DNA from: CALUOB01 sp944322305
GTDB lineage: Bacteria > Actinomycetota > Coriobacteriia > Coriobacteriales > Coriobacteriaceae
Length of the DNA: 64,000 nt
Direction: 5' to 3'
NCBI GenBank assembly: GCA_963931605.1
Contig: OZ007031.1
Coordinates: forward strand, 930,001 to 994,000
Part shown: positions 33,843 through 44,881 of the stretch, piece after piece
Layout of the letters: every line of letters begins with the position of its first letter
Numbering within the stretch: position 1 is the first letter of the stretch
Notes under the pieces: generated by a model
Seen by the model: the letters and a program-made list of their open reading frames with translations, nothing else
Databases searched by the model: none
What the model was told of the DNA's origin: nothing
Made by a program: the position numbers and the translations under genes

Positions 33843-36586
33843 CCTCGACCCAACCCCGGCGCCTCGACACCAGCGCAAACAACACGCACCCCATCACGAA
33901 TCCCGGCCGCATACCGCAACCGCACAGCACGGCCGACGACGGCGCAGAGACACACGTCAGCACAGAAGCGCACGCAAGAAGGGCGCGCCCCGCGCTCGAG
34001 CAGACCATGCCCCTGCCGAAGATGAAAGACCTGCCCGCGCAAGAGGGCCCGCGCCGCAGCGAGCGCGCCGCGCGCCCCGCAGGCGGACAGCCGCACCCGC
34101 GCGCAACGGCGCGGCGCGGGCAAGCCGCAGCGCGCAGGACGGCAGAGCATCCGACGCCGCGCCGGCAAGGTCCGGCGGGCGCCGGGCGCGCCGAGGCCGC
34201 CCAGCCGCAAGCGCCTTTGCGCGGCCGCAGGCAGCATGCCGTGCGCGGCGGCGCGGCGGCACACCCGCGCGACGCTGGAGCAGCGCCCCGCAGCGGCGCC
34301 GAAGCCAGCAGCCGCGCTGCCGGCCGCCCGCGCGCGACTCCAAGCAGCGCGGAGCGGCAGGCGTCCGTGCCGAGCCGCCCCGCGCCGGTCGAGCTGCGCC
34401 GGCGCCCGCATGCCAGCGCCGGCACCATGGTCAAGCGCCGCAGCCCCATCGCCCTTCTCCGCCGCCAGTGGCTTCAGCACGCCGTGGGGCGCACGGGCAC
34501 GCCGGCCGCCCCGGGACGCATCCCTGCGCTCGACGGCCTGCGCGCGCTGGCCGTCATCAGCGTGGTTCTCTACCACGCGCGGCCGCAGATCCTTCCCGGC
34601 GGCTTTCTGGGCGTGACGCTCTTCTTCGTGATCACCGGCTTCCTCACCACCCGCAGCATCGAGCGCGAGCTCAGCCGCACGGGATCGTTCTCGTACCTCG
34701 GGTTCATCGGCAGGCGCCTGGCGCGTCTCGTGCCGCCCGTCCTGGTGCTTATCGCCCTTACGGCGCTGGGGACCTACCTGGTGGGCCCGAGCCTTTTGCC
34801 CAAGGTGCAGGCGGACGCGCTCCCCTCTGCGCTGTTTTACAGCAATTGGGCGAACATCCTGCGCGACGAGCCCTACTTCGCCGCCGCGGGCCTTCCCTCC
34901 CCCCTCACGCACCTGTGGTTTCTGGGCGTGACCATGCAGCTCTACCTTATATGGCCGCTTATGCTCATCGCCATTGCCCGCGGGCTCAGCACTCGCGAGC
35001 GCGCCGTCGGCTGCGTCGGTGGGCTCGCGCTTCTCTCCACCGCCGCGATGGCCGTGCTCTTCGATCCTGCGGGCAACACCGCGCGCGTCTATTACGGCAC
35101 CGACACGCGCGCGGCCGAGCTGCTCGTGGGCGCCGGGCTCGCGCTGGCGCTGCCGCTCGTGCGCTCGTGGCGCCCCGACACTGCGCGCACCGCGCACCCG
35201 CGCCTTGCCAGGGCTGCCGCAGCTGCGCAGCGCATCGCGCTCGGCAGCGACTCGAGCACCTCTGTGGGCTGCGTGTGCCTGGTGATTCTCGGCGCGGCCT
35301 ACATGCTCGCAAACGGCGAGAGCGCCCTGCTCTACCGGGGAGGCTTTCTGCTTGCCGCCCTGCTGTGCGCGCTGCTTGCGCTGTGCGTCCTGCAGCCCGA
35401 AAGCGGCCTGGCCGCCGTGCTTAGCTGGGCGCCCTTCACCTACCTGGGAACGCGCTCGCTGTCCATCTACCTGGTGCATTACCCGCTGCTCACCCTCATG
35501 AACCCCGCCGCGAACACCACCGAGCTGCCCTGGTGGGGCACGGTTTTGCAGCTTGCCTGCGTGCTTGCGGCTGCCGAGGCGTTTTACCGTCTCGTCGAGA
35601 AGCCGAGCGTTTCGTGGGTTCGGCAGCTGGTGGGCAAAGAGGAACGCACGGAGACCCCGCGCAAGGAGCGCACCTCAAACGCAAGGGCGACCGCGTGTCT
35701 GCGTGCCCTCGCCAAGATGCGCACGCGCGGCGCGGGGCGCTACGTGGCCGCAGACCAGGCTGCCGGCGCCGAGGCTCCGGACGCGCAGGCAACCCAAGAC
35801 GGCGAACCGGCGCGCAGCCCCTCTCCGCTTCTCGACCGCCTGCGCGCGTTTAGCTCGCTGCTGCCGCGCCCGCACTACCTGACGCTTGCCGCGGCTTTGA
35901 GCGCGTCGGCCGTGGTCACGCTCGCCTTCGTGCCGGTCAACTGGGAGGGCATCGCGCGCGAGCGCGCCGAGGCCCTCCGCCCCGAGCTCACCGCCGAGGC
36001 CGCGCCCACCTCCGACGCAAGCGGCCACGGCACCTCGGAAACCGCAGGCCCCGTGGCCGAGAAGATCCCCGCCAACCTCCCGTGGGAGGCCTGGTCCTTT
36101 GACGAGGACGCAGGCACCTGCGACGCCAACGTGCTCATCGTCGGCGACTCCGTCACCGAAACCGCCCAAGACGCCCTGCAGGAAGCGCTGCCCTACGCCC
36201 GCGTCGACGCGGTGATCGGCCGGCAGTTCTACGGCAGCGAGGACACCATCACCGCCGACGAGGCCGACTTCGACGCCGCGGCGGTTGTCGTGGCGCTGGG
36301 CGGCAACGGCACGATCAACTACGACGAGCAGGTGCAGGCCGTCATCGACGCCGCCGCAGGGCGGCCGCTCTACTTCGTCACCATCCGCTGCCCGCTTCCC
36401 CTGCAGGATCAGAACAACGCCAAGCTGCGCGCCTTCGCCGCCAGCAACGACAACGTGGGCATCATCGACTGGTACGGCGCGAGCGAGGGCCACAGCGAGT
36501 ACCTGGAAGACGACGGGCAGCACCTCACCCCCACCGGCGTTGCGGCGTACACCGCGTTGATCCGGCAAGCGCTCTGCGGCCGGTAG
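33839..36586 (+). CDS. OatA-like membrane acyltransferase with SGNH domain and long basic N-terminus
   Basis: Encodes 915 residues. Residues 1-200 are Arg/Ala/Pro-rich and probably disordered and cytoplasmic. About residues 225-600 form an acyltransferase-3 domain with about ten membrane segments; LDGLRALAVISVVLYH and HLWFLGVTMQLYLIWPL carry the usual conserved residues. The C-terminal extracellular part (about 760-915) is SGNH-like: IVGDSVTE with the Ser, GGNG, and a late DGQHLTPTG with Asp/His. Such proteins O-acetylate peptidoglycan or other surface polymers. Start overlaps the NUDIX stop by 4 bases; an internal Met near residue 196 is an alternative start. Confidence 0.88.
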   Translation: MTSTQPRRLDTSANNTHPITNPGRIPQPHSTADDGAETHVSTEAHARRARPALEQTMPLPKMKDLPAQEGPRRSERAARPAGGQPHPRATARRGQAAARRTAEHPTPRRQGPAGAGRAEAAQPQAPLRGRRQHAVRGGAAAHPRDAGAAPRSGAEASSRAAGRPRATPSSAERQASVPSRPAPVELRRRPHASAGTMVKRRSPIALLRRQWLQHAVGRTGTPAAPGRIPALDGLRALAVISVVLYHARPQILPGGFLGVTLFFVITGFLTTRSIERELSRTGSFSYLGFIGRRLARLVPPVLVLIALTALGTYLVGPSLLPKVQADALPSALFYSNWANILRDEPYFAAAGLPSPLTHLWFLGVTMQLYLIWPLMLIAIARGLSTRERAVGCVGGLALLSTAAMAVLFDPAGNTARVYYGTDTRAAELLVGAGLALALPLVRSWRPDTARTAHPRLARAAAAAQRIALGSDSSTSVGCVCLVILGAAYMLANGESALLYRGGFLLAALLCALLALCVLQPESGLAAVLSWAPFTYLGTRSLSIYLVHYPLLTLMNPAANTTELPWWGTVLQLACVLAAAEAFYRLVEKPSVSWVRQLVGKEERTETPRKERTSNARATACLRALAKMRTRGAGRYVAADQAAGAEAPDAQATQDGEPARSPSPLLDRLRAFSSLLPRPHYLTLAAALSASAVVTLAFVPVNWEGIARERAEALRPELTAEAAPTSDASGHGTSETAGPVAEKIPANLPWEAWSFDEDAGTCDANVLIVGDSVTETAQDALQEALPYARVDAVIGRQFYGSEDTITADEADFDAAAVVVALGGNGTINYDEQVQAVIDAAAGRPLYFVTIRCPLPLQDQNNAKLRAFAASNDNVGIIDWYGASEGHSEYLEDDGQHLTPTGVAAYTALIRQALCGR

Positions 36587-36698
36587 GCCTGCCGACGGCA
36601 CAGCGCTAGCAAGATCCGCGTGCAAAAACGCCGCCGCCGGCCTCCGCGCCACCCGCAGGGCCCGACGGCGCCCGCTGTTCTCGCCCGGCCGGCCGGGC

Positions 36699-38543
36699 CT
36701 ACCGCCCGCGCTCGGTGCGCCAGCGGTTAAGGCAGGCGGCGAGCTCCTGCTTGCGCGGAAGCGCAAGGCCGCAGGCGGCGTACCCATGCGCGGAAAGCGC
36801 CTGCCACCCACGCTCGGCGAGCTCGGCATACAACGCATCGACTGCCTCCGAAACCGTGCGCGAGCCGTCCAGCGCCCCGTCTTGGGCGAGCTTGCGCACC
36901 ATCTGCGCCAGCGCCGCCACCTGCTCGGGATCCACCAGCTGCTCTACCAGCCGCACATCAGCAGAGCCCGTGCCCACGCTGAGCTCGTCAAGCCCCTGCG
37001 CGCGCACCTTCAACCGGGTGCCGCGCGCATCGTCGCGGCCGCGGCGCTTATCGTACGCACGGCGGCCGGAGGCACCGGCCGCCCCGCCGACGCTGAGGAC
37101 GAGGCGCTTGCCGCCCGCCGGCACGGCAAAGCCCGCCGCCCGCACCGGCAACGCAGCTCCGTGCGCGGCGCACACCTCCCGCACGCGGTCGGTAACGTCC
37201 AAGGCCTCGTAGCGGTCCATCTGAACCACCGTGTCGGCCGCCGGGAAAAACGCCCCGGAGCTTCCCACCACGATGACGCTGCTCACGCCGGCGCGCTCCC
37301 ACAGGTCGCGCACGCGCTCGACAAAGGGCGTGATGGGCTCGTGGTCGGCAGCCACGACCTCTTCCATCAGCGCGTCGCGCACCATGAAGTTGGTGGCCGA
37401 AGTGTCCTCGTCGATGAGCAGCGTGCGGCAACCAGCCTCCAGGGCCTCCACAGCACCGGCCGCCTGCGAGGTCGAGCCGCTGGCGTCGGCGGTTGAGAAG
37501 CGCCGCGTGTCGCGCCCGTCGGGCAGGTTGTTGATGAACAGCGAGATGTCGGTGCCGCGCACCGGCCGCCCGTCCTCGGCGCGCAGCTTCACGGCTGCCG
37601 CGTCGGTCACCACGAGCTCGCGGCCGTCGCCCGCCACGTGGTTGTACACGCCCTCCTGCAGCGCCTTGAGCAGCGTGGACTTGCCGTGGTATCCCCCGCC
37701 CACGATGAGCGTGACGCCGCAGGGCACGCCCATGCCCGGGGTGGGTCCGCGATGCGGCAGGTCAAGCACAACGCGCAAGCGCTCGGGCGCGCGGAAGGGC
37801 TTGGCACCGGCGAGCGGGCGCGCCGAGACGCCGCTTTGGCGCGGGAGCACCGCGCCGTCCGCCACGAAGGCCACCAACCCGCGGCGCGCCAGCTCCGCGC
37901 GAGCCGCCGCCTGGTCGTCCGCAAGGTCGGCCGCTTGGCGCGCAGCGGCCAGCGCTCCAGCGTCGGCCGCGAGCGCGCGGCAGACGCAGCGCGGCACGAG
38001 CTCGCACAGCATGCGCTCAAGCGCCGCGGCGTCAACCGTGCGGCCGTGCGCGGGAAACCCCGCCTCGAAGCGCAGCGTCACTCCACGCGGCCCCACCGTG
38101 CAAGCGCTGCGCGGCAGCACCTCCGGGCCAGGGCGGCTCGTGGCGACAAGGCCGCTTTTGCCCGAGCCACCCACCTTGAAGCTCACCTGCGCGGCCTCGC
38201 GGCAAAAACGGCGTATGAGCAGGTCTTCGAGCGCGCAGCGGCGCTCCGGCGTGGAAAAAAGCTCGGGCGGAAAGCTGGGGATCGAGTCGGCGCGAGCCCT
38301 GAGGTTCGCGCCGGGGCTCGCGCCCTGCCCGCCCTCCTCGCCAGGCAGCGCATCGGACGCGCCGCCCCGCGCCGGCACGAACACGCTCAGCTTGGAAGGC
38401 GCCGCAAACGGATCGCCCTGCACGTGGTCAACGGTGAGCGTAAAACCGTCAAGCCGGTAGCTGCCCCGCAGGCTCTTGAGCGCCGGATACCCGCGCCGGT
38501 CCATGCCCGCCAGCATCCGCCTCAGGTCTTTCTCCGTCTTCAT
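36699..38543 (-). CDS. ABC-ATPase-like protein (COG3044 type)
   Basis: Encodes 614 residues. The family is a predicted ABC-class ATPase without membrane domain. Seen: an N-terminal DHVQGDPFAAPS, P-loop IVGGGYHGKSTLL, FINNLPDGRDT with FSTADASGSTSQ, and the Walker-B-like LLIDEDTSATNFM. The protein is cytoplasmic; its role is unknown. AAAGGGG lies 5 bases before the ATG at 38543; the open frame continues to 38732 without support. It is divergent from asnS across a 257-bp gap holding nothing clear beyond AT-rich patches and a possible asnS -10 (TATCAT near 38727). Confidence 0.85.
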   Translation of the reverse strand: MKTEKDLRRMLAGMDRRGYPALKSLRGSYRLDGFTLTVDHVQGDPFAAPSKLSVFVPARGGASDALPGEEGGQGASPGANLRARADSIPSFPPELFSTPERRCALEDLLIRRFCREAAQVSFKVGGSGKSGLVATSRPGPEVLPRSACTVGPRGVTLRFEAGFPAHGRTVDAAALERMLCELVPRCVCRALAADAGALAAARQAADLADDQAAARAELARRGLVAFVADGAVLPRQSGVSARPLAGAKPFRAPERLRVVLDLPHRGPTPGMGVPCGVTLIVGGGYHGKSTLLKALQEGVYNHVAGDGRELVVTDAAAVKLRAEDGRPVRGTDISLFINNLPDGRDTRRFSTADASGSTSQAAGAVEALEAGCRTLLIDEDTSATNFMVRDALMEEVVAADHEPITPFVERVRDLWERAGVSSVIVVGSSGAFFPAADTVVQMDRYEALDVTDRVREVCAAHGAALPVRAAGFAVPAGGKRLVLSVGGAAGASGRRAYDKRRGRDDARGTRLKVRAQGLDELSVGTGSADVRLVEQLVDPEQVAALAQMVRKLAQDGALDGSRTVSEAVDALYAELAERGWQALSAHGYAACGLALPRKQELAACLNRWRTERGR

Positions 38544-38800
38544 GCGCGCCCCTTTCAGTTGCCTCAGCTCCCATTCTGCACAAAACGAGCCGCTTCCCGC
38601 CTCCCCGCAACGCGCGTGCACAAAAATGAGATTTTTTCCACCTCCGCGTGCTTCTCCACCAGCCCCGAAGCGCCGCGCAGGCACCCAAGCGCTCCCAAGA
38701 AGGCGGTCGGTACCCGCGCGTCCTGCTATCATGGTGCACGTTCAATTTCGCTCAAAAGATGGGCGGGGCGCGCCGTGCCCGCCTGTGAAAGGACGCTTAG

Positions 38801-40204
<1,404 letters not shown>

Positions 40205-40231
40205 CCGCCGCGCCAAGCGCTGCCGCACCGC

Positions 40232-40263
40232 AAGCCCCGCGGGCCCCACGGCTCGCGGGGCTT
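40232..40263 (+). terminator. asnS terminator
   Basis: AAGCCCCGCG and CGCGGGGCTT are perfect 10-base arms around a 12-base loop, followed by TCTGC, 28 bases past the asnS stop. The remaining leader to 40521 shows nothing else recognisable. Confidence 0.75.
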
Positions 40264-40521
40264 TCTGCATCGCAGCCAAACCGCGGCGCCCGCCCGGTCC
40301 GCGCGGCGCGGGCGCTGCGCAGGCCCCCGCGCCGCTCCCCAACACCCGACCGGCGCACGCCGCCACACACGCAAACGCACGCCGCCGCACACGCAAAACA
40401 TCTTGCAAATTGTCAGGTTAACCACCCTTGTTGCGACCACGCCCCGCCAGCCAACGTGGTACAAAGAAACCATGTGCAAACAAGTTGTCCGCAACGCATC
40501 GCCGTTGGAAACGGAGGCACC

Positions 40522-42675
40522 GTGATCACGCGTTACCGCTTTGGCACCCCCATCGAAACCGACACCGTCCCGCGCAAGCCGGACCCCGCCACGGGCCCCG
40601 TGCGCCACCTCGCCGTCCATCTGCCCGGCGAGCCCGTAACAGCGTCGGAACAAGAAAAACCCGGCGGCGAGGCCGTCAACCCCAGCCGCGGCGAGGCCGG
40701 CCCCGCCGCAAACAAGCAGGCCGACAAGCTCTTCTTCACCTGTCCCCTGCGCGAGGCCGACATCGTCTACGGCCTCGGCGAGCAGATGGGCGGCATCAAC
40801 AAGCGCAACGCCGTCTACACCTCCCGCTGCATGGACAACGACCTGCACACCGAGGATCGGCGCAGCCTGTACTCGGCGCACAACTTCCTCGTGGTGCACG
40901 ACACGGCGCGCGGCGGGCGCACCTTCGGCGCCTTCGTCGACTGCGCCGGCATCGTCACCTTCGACGTGGGCGAGACCCGCCGCGACGAGCTCGTCATAAC
41001 CCTCGACGACCCTGACGCCGACCTCTACCTCATCGAGGGCGCCGACCCTGCCGACGTGGTGCGCCAGTTCCGCCAGCTCATCGGCCAAAGCTACATCCCG
41101 CCCAAGTGGGCCTTCGGCTACCAGCAGAGCCGCTGGGGCTACCGCACCGAGGAGGACTTCCGAGACGTTGCCGAGCGCTACCGCACCGCGCGCATCCCGC
41201 TCGACGCCCTGTACATGGACATCGACTACATGGACGACTACGAGAGCTTCACCGTAAGCCCCGAGCGCTTCCCCCACTTCGACCAGCTCGTAAGCGAGAT
41301 GCGCGCGCAGGGCGTCCACCTCGTGCCCATCATCGACGCCGGCATCAAGGTCAAGCCCGGCTACCGCGTCTACGACGAGGGCGTCGCCCAAAACCGCTTC
41401 TGCAAAGACGAGAAAGGCGAGGACTTCGTCTGCGGCGTGTGGCCGGGGCACTGCCACTTCGTCGACGTGCTCGACCCCGACAACCGCCGGTGGTTCGGCA
41501 AGCAGTACCGGGCGCTTCTCGACCGCGGCATCGACGGCTTCTGGAACGACATGAACGAGCCGTCCATCTTCTACACGGAGGAGCGCCTCGCCGAGGCGTA
41601 TGCCCTGGTTGACGAGCTGCGGAACGGCGAGCTCGACCTCACCACCTACTTCGCCATGAAGGACGCCTTCGGCGCGCTCTCCAACAACCCCGCCGACTAC
41701 CGCCTCTTCTACCACACCGTGAACGGGCGGCGGGTGCGGCACGACAAGGTGCACAACCTCTACGGCTACAACCTCTCGCGCGCCGCCGGCGAGGCCTTCG
41801 AGCGCCTCTCGCCCGACAAGCGCATCCTGCTGTTCTCGCGCTCCTCGATGATCGGCATGCACCGCGTAAGCGGCATCTGGACCGGCGACAACATGGCGTG
41901 GTGGTCGCACCTTCGGCTCGCGGTGTGCCAGATGCCCAACATCCAGATGTGCGGGTTCCTCTACACCGGCTCCGACCTGGGCGGCTTCGGCTCCGACACC
42001 GACGAGGAGCTCATGGTACGTTGGCTCGAGTTCGCCGCGTTCGTGCCGCTCATGCGCAACCACTCCGCCAGCCCGCGCGCCCAGGAGCTCGACTGCTTCA
42101 CGTGCACCGACACCATGCGCCGCATCGTCGAGCTGCGCTACGCGCTCATCCCCTACCTGTACAGCGAGTTCGTGAAAGCTGCGCTGGCTGGCGACCTGTA
42201 CTTCAAGCCGCTCTCCTTCGTCTACGGCGACAACGGCCGCACAGAACGCGTGGAAGACCAGCTCATGGTGGGCGAGTCGGTCATGATCGCCCCGGTGGTC
42301 GAGAAGAACGCGCGCGGACGTTACGTATACCTGCCCGAGCCCATGCGCATGGTGCGCTTCCGGGCGCTTGACGACTACGACGTAGCCGATCTCGCCGCCG
42401 GCGACCACTGGGTTGACCTGGCGCTTAACGAGCTCGCGATCTTCATCCGTCCCGGCCACCTGGTGCCGCTGGCCCAGCCGGCGCAGACCACGCGCGACAT
42501 GGACTTCACCCACCTGCGCGTGCTTGCCAACGTGGGCGCAGGCGAGACGGCCGCCTACACCCTTTACGACGACGACGGCTATACCCGCGCGATCGACGTG
42601 CGCGAGCATTTCCACACCGTCACGGTGGAAAACGGCGCCGCAAGCTGCCCCACCAAGCACATGGAGCTCTTCTAA
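40522..42675 (+). CDS. GH31 family alpha-glucosidase
   Basis: Encodes 717 residues from a GTG at 40522 with GGAGG 4 bases upstream. GH31 features: an N-terminal beta-sandwich, then the barrel with YQQSRWGYR and DIDYMDDYESFT, nucleophile Asp343 in GFWNDMNEPS and acid/base Asp456 in WTGDNMAWW. No signal peptide, so it acts in the cytoplasm, most likely releasing glucose from alpha-glucosides; exact substrate is open. The first 90 residues contain a loose Pro/Glu-rich insert (about 35-70). No transport genes are adjacent. Confidence 0.92.
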   Translation: MITRYRFGTPIETDTVPRKPDPATGPVRHLAVHLPGEPVTASEQEKPGGEAVNPSRGEAGPAANKQADKLFFTCPLREADIVYGLGEQMGGINKRNAVYTSRCMDNDLHTEDRRSLYSAHNFLVVHDTARGGRTFGAFVDCAGIVTFDVGETRRDELVITLDDPDADLYLIEGADPADVVRQFRQLIGQSYIPPKWAFGYQQSRWGYRTEEDFRDVAERYRTARIPLDALYMDIDYMDDYESFTVSPERFPHFDQLVSEMRAQGVHLVPIIDAGIKVKPGYRVYDEGVAQNRFCKDEKGEDFVCGVWPGHCHFVDVLDPDNRRWFGKQYRALLDRGIDGFWNDMNEPSIFYTEERLAEAYALVDELRNGELDLTTYFAMKDAFGALSNNPADYRLFYHTVNGRRVRHDKVHNLYGYNLSRAAGEAFERLSPDKRILLFSRSSMIGMHRVSGIWTGDNMAWWSHLRLAVCQMPNIQMCGFLYTGSDLGGFGSDTDEELMVRWLEFAAFVPLMRNHSASPRAQELDCFTCTDTMRRIVELRYALIPYLYSEFVKAALAGDLYFKPLSFVYGDNGRTERVEDQLMVGESVMIAPVVEKNARGRYVYLPEPMRMVRFRALDDYDVADLAAGDHWVDLALNELAIFIRPGHLVPLAQPAQTTRDMDFTHLRVLANVGAGETAAYTLYDDDGYTRAIDVREHFHTVTVENGAASCPTKHMELF

Positions 42676-42745
42676 CCCATCGGGCGGGGCCGCTTCCCGC
42701 GCCAAGCCCCGCCCCGCCTGCTCCGCTTCGCCTGACCAACCGTTC

Positions 42746-42802
42746 CATCGCACAGCCGACAAAACGCGCTGAATCCAGGCGGCTTTTGTCAGCCGTGCGA
42801 CG
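42746..42802. repeat. Palindromic element C, copy 1
   Basis: CATCGCACAGCCGACAAAA (42746-42764) and TTTTGTCAGCCGTGCGACG (42784-42802) pair with three GU-compatible mismatches around a 19-base loop, followed by CTTTTAG. Copy 2 at 63238-63302 has the same arm sequence. It lies between the convergent GH31 and etfA genes and may terminate both. Confidence 0.75.
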
Positions 42803-42823
42803 CTTTTAGATGGGCGGGCGCGA

Positions 42824-44077
42824 CTAGCCTTCCAGCCGGGTGGTGAGCTCTTGGGCAAAGGCCACGCAGTCGGCCTGCACGGCGTAGGTGGCGGCGGCCA
42901 TGATGGGCGCCTCCGGGTCCTCGTTCACCGCGATGACGGTCTGCGCGCCGCCAATGCCGGCCAGGTGCTGGATCGCGCCTGACACGCCGAGCGCAACAAG
43001 GAGCTTGGGCGCCACCGACACGCCGGTCTGCCCCACCTGGTGGCGGTATGCAAGCCAGCCCATCTCAACGAGCGGGCGCGTGCACCCCACCTCGCCGCCT
43101 AAGAGCTCGGCCAGCCGCCGCACGAGCGCCAGGTTCTTCTTGGATCCAATGCCGCGACCGGCAACCACCAGCACGGGTGCCTCGGCAATGGAGGCGCCCT
43201 CGGCAAGCAAGCGCCGCTCGAGCACCCGCACGTGCGAGGTCGCCCGGGGATCAAGCGCAACCTCGCTCACCCGGGCGAGAAGATCCTCTGCCACGGGCGC
43301 CGCAAGGCCGTCCGCATCCCCCGCGCCACCTGCGCCAACCAGCCCCGCAAACACCCCAGGGCGCACGGTGGCCATCTGGGGGCGGTGCGCCGGGCACGCG
43401 ATCGTGGCCATGAGGTTGCCGCCAAAGGCCGGGCGCGTCTGCTGCAGCAAGCCCGTGGCGGGGTCGATCTCGAGCACGGTGCAGTCGGCCGTGAGCCCCG
43501 TCTGCAGGCGCACGGCCACGCCCGGCGCGAGCTCGCGCCCGAAGGGCGTGGCGCCGCACAGGATGATCTCGGGCTTGCGCTCGCGCGCCAGCTCGGCAAG
43601 CCACGCCGCGTACGGCTCGGCGTCGCGCTGGGCCAAGCGCTCGTCACGGCAGAGCAGCACCGCGTCCGCACCGCCGGCAAGCAGGCGCGCGCACGCAGCG
43701 TCCGCCGGGCCGCCCGCACCGAGGGCGACATCGTCTGCGCCCGTGCCCAGCACCGCCGTCACCGCGCAGCCGCGCGCCGCCGCCAGCTCGCGCGCCTTGG
43801 CCACCAGCTCAAAGACCACGGGCAGCACCGCGCCCGCGTCCTGCTCGCAGAAGACCCACACGCCCTGCCAGGCGGCCAGGCCGGCGGCATCCGCCGCCGC
43901 GCCTTTCTCGATATGTAGCGCGCCCACCGGGCACGCCTCCACGCAGGCCCCGCACAGCACGCACCCTTCCGTCACGCGCGCCAGGCGCCCCTCCACCACG
44001 ATGCCCGCCGTGGCGCAGGCCTTCTCGCAGCGGCGGCAACCAACGCAGCGCGCCGCGTCGACAACCAGCCCGCTCAT
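42824..44077 (-). CDS. etfA: Electron-transfer flavoprotein alpha subunit with N-terminal 2[4Fe-4S] ferredoxin domain
   Basis: Encodes 417 residues. Residues 1-60 hold two cluster motifs, CVGCRRCEKACA and CVLCGACVEACP. The EtfA domain follows, ending in the FAD-binding signature VAGRGIGSKKNLALV ... VGQTGVSVAPKL ... GVSGAIQHLAG. The ferredoxin extension is as in LctC of the Acetobacterium woodii lactate dehydrogenase/Etf complex. The start overlaps the etfB stop by 4 bases. With etfB and the FAD-linked dehydrogenase gene it forms a three-gene operon. Confidence 0.94.
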   Translation of the reverse strand: MSGLVVDAARCVGCRRCEKACATAGIVVEGRLARVTEGCVLCGACVEACPVGALHIEKGAAADAAGLAAWQGVWVFCEQDAGAVLPVVFELVAKARELAAARGCAVTAVLGTGADDVALGAGGPADAACARLLAGGADAVLLCRDERLAQRDAEPYAAWLAELARERKPEIILCGATPFGRELAPGVAVRLQTGLTADCTVLEIDPATGLLQQTRPAFGGNLMATIACPAHRPQMATVRPGVFAGLVGAGGAGDADGLAAPVAEDLLARVSEVALDPRATSHVRVLERRLLAEGASIAEAPVLVVAGRGIGSKKNLALVRRLAELLGGEVGCTRPLVEMGWLAYRHQVGQTGVSVAPKLLVALGVSGAIQHLAGIGGAQTVIAVNEDPEAPIMAAATYAVQADCVAFAQELTTRLEG

Positions 44078-44880
44078 AGCGTCATCCCCTCGATAAGATC
44101 CGCCACCTGCGCGGCCTGCTCGGCCACCGTCCCCTCAACCCGCACCGCCGCGCTCGTGCGCTGCGGCACGAAGGAGCGCACCACCTGCGTGGGCGAGCCT
44201 GCCAGGCCGCAGCGCGCGGGGTCGGCCCCGGCTGCGGGGGCGTCCAATACGCGCACGCGCGCCCGCTCGCCGAAGCGCACGCCCGCGATAGAGGGCATGC
44301 GCAGGTCGGCCGCCTCCTTGGCAACCGTCAGCACCGCCGGCAGCGGCGCCTCGGCAAGCTCGGTTCCGCCCTCGCAGCCGCGCCACACCCGCACGCGCCC
44401 CGCGCCCACCTCCGCGAGCTCGCGCACGTCCGTCACGCAGGGCACGCCCAGGGCGCCCGCGATCTCCGGGCCGATCTGCGCCGTGTCGCCGTCCACGGCC
44501 ATCTTGCCGCACAGCACCAGGTCGGCCGGCGGCATCTGCGCAAGCCCGCAGGCAAGCGCGTAGGAGGTCGCCAGGGTGTCCGCCCCGGCAAAGGCCCGAT
44601 CCGAAAGCAGCACCGCCGCGTCCGCCCCGCGGGAGAGGGCGTCGCGCAGCAGCCGCTCCGTGTCCGGGATCCCCATGGAGAGCACGCTCACCGAAACCGG
44701 CTCGGCCGGCGCGCCCTTCTCGCCCGCGGCATCCTTGATGCGCAGGGCAAGCTCCAGCGCCGCGGTGTCAAAGGGGTTGATCACCGCTTGGCGCCCGTCG
44801 CGCACGATGGTGTGGGTCACCGGGTCCATGCGCACCTCCGTGGTAGAGGGCACCGCTTTCACGCAAACCACCACGTGCAT
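44074..44880 (-). CDS. etfB: Electron-transfer flavoprotein beta subunit
   Basis: Encodes 268 residues. EtfB features: HVVVCVKAVPSTTEVRMDP, NPFDTAALELALRIKD, the recognition-like AGADTLATSYALA, and CGKMAVDGDTAQIGPEIA, which forms part of the flavin site. Partner of EtfA; in bifurcating complexes the beta-subunit flavin splits electrons between NAD and ferredoxin routes. GGGAGG lies 9 bases before the ATG at 44880, overlapping the end of the dehydrogenase gene, whose stop is one base upstream. The frame upstream to 45138 is only an open shadow. Confidence 0.94.
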   Translation of the reverse strand: MHVVVCVKAVPSTTEVRMDPVTHTIVRDGRQAVINPFDTAALELALRIKDAAGEKGAPAEPVSVSVLSMGIPDTERLLRDALSRGADAAVLLSDRAFAGADTLATSYALACGLAQMPPADLVLCGKMAVDGDTAQIGPEIAGALGVPCVTDVRELAEVGAGRVRVWRGCEGGTELAEAPLPAVLTVAKEAADLRMPSIAGVRFGERARVRVLDAPAAGADPARCGLAGSPTQVVRSFVPQRTSAAVRVEGTVAEQAAQVADLIEGMTL

Positions 44881-44881
44881 C

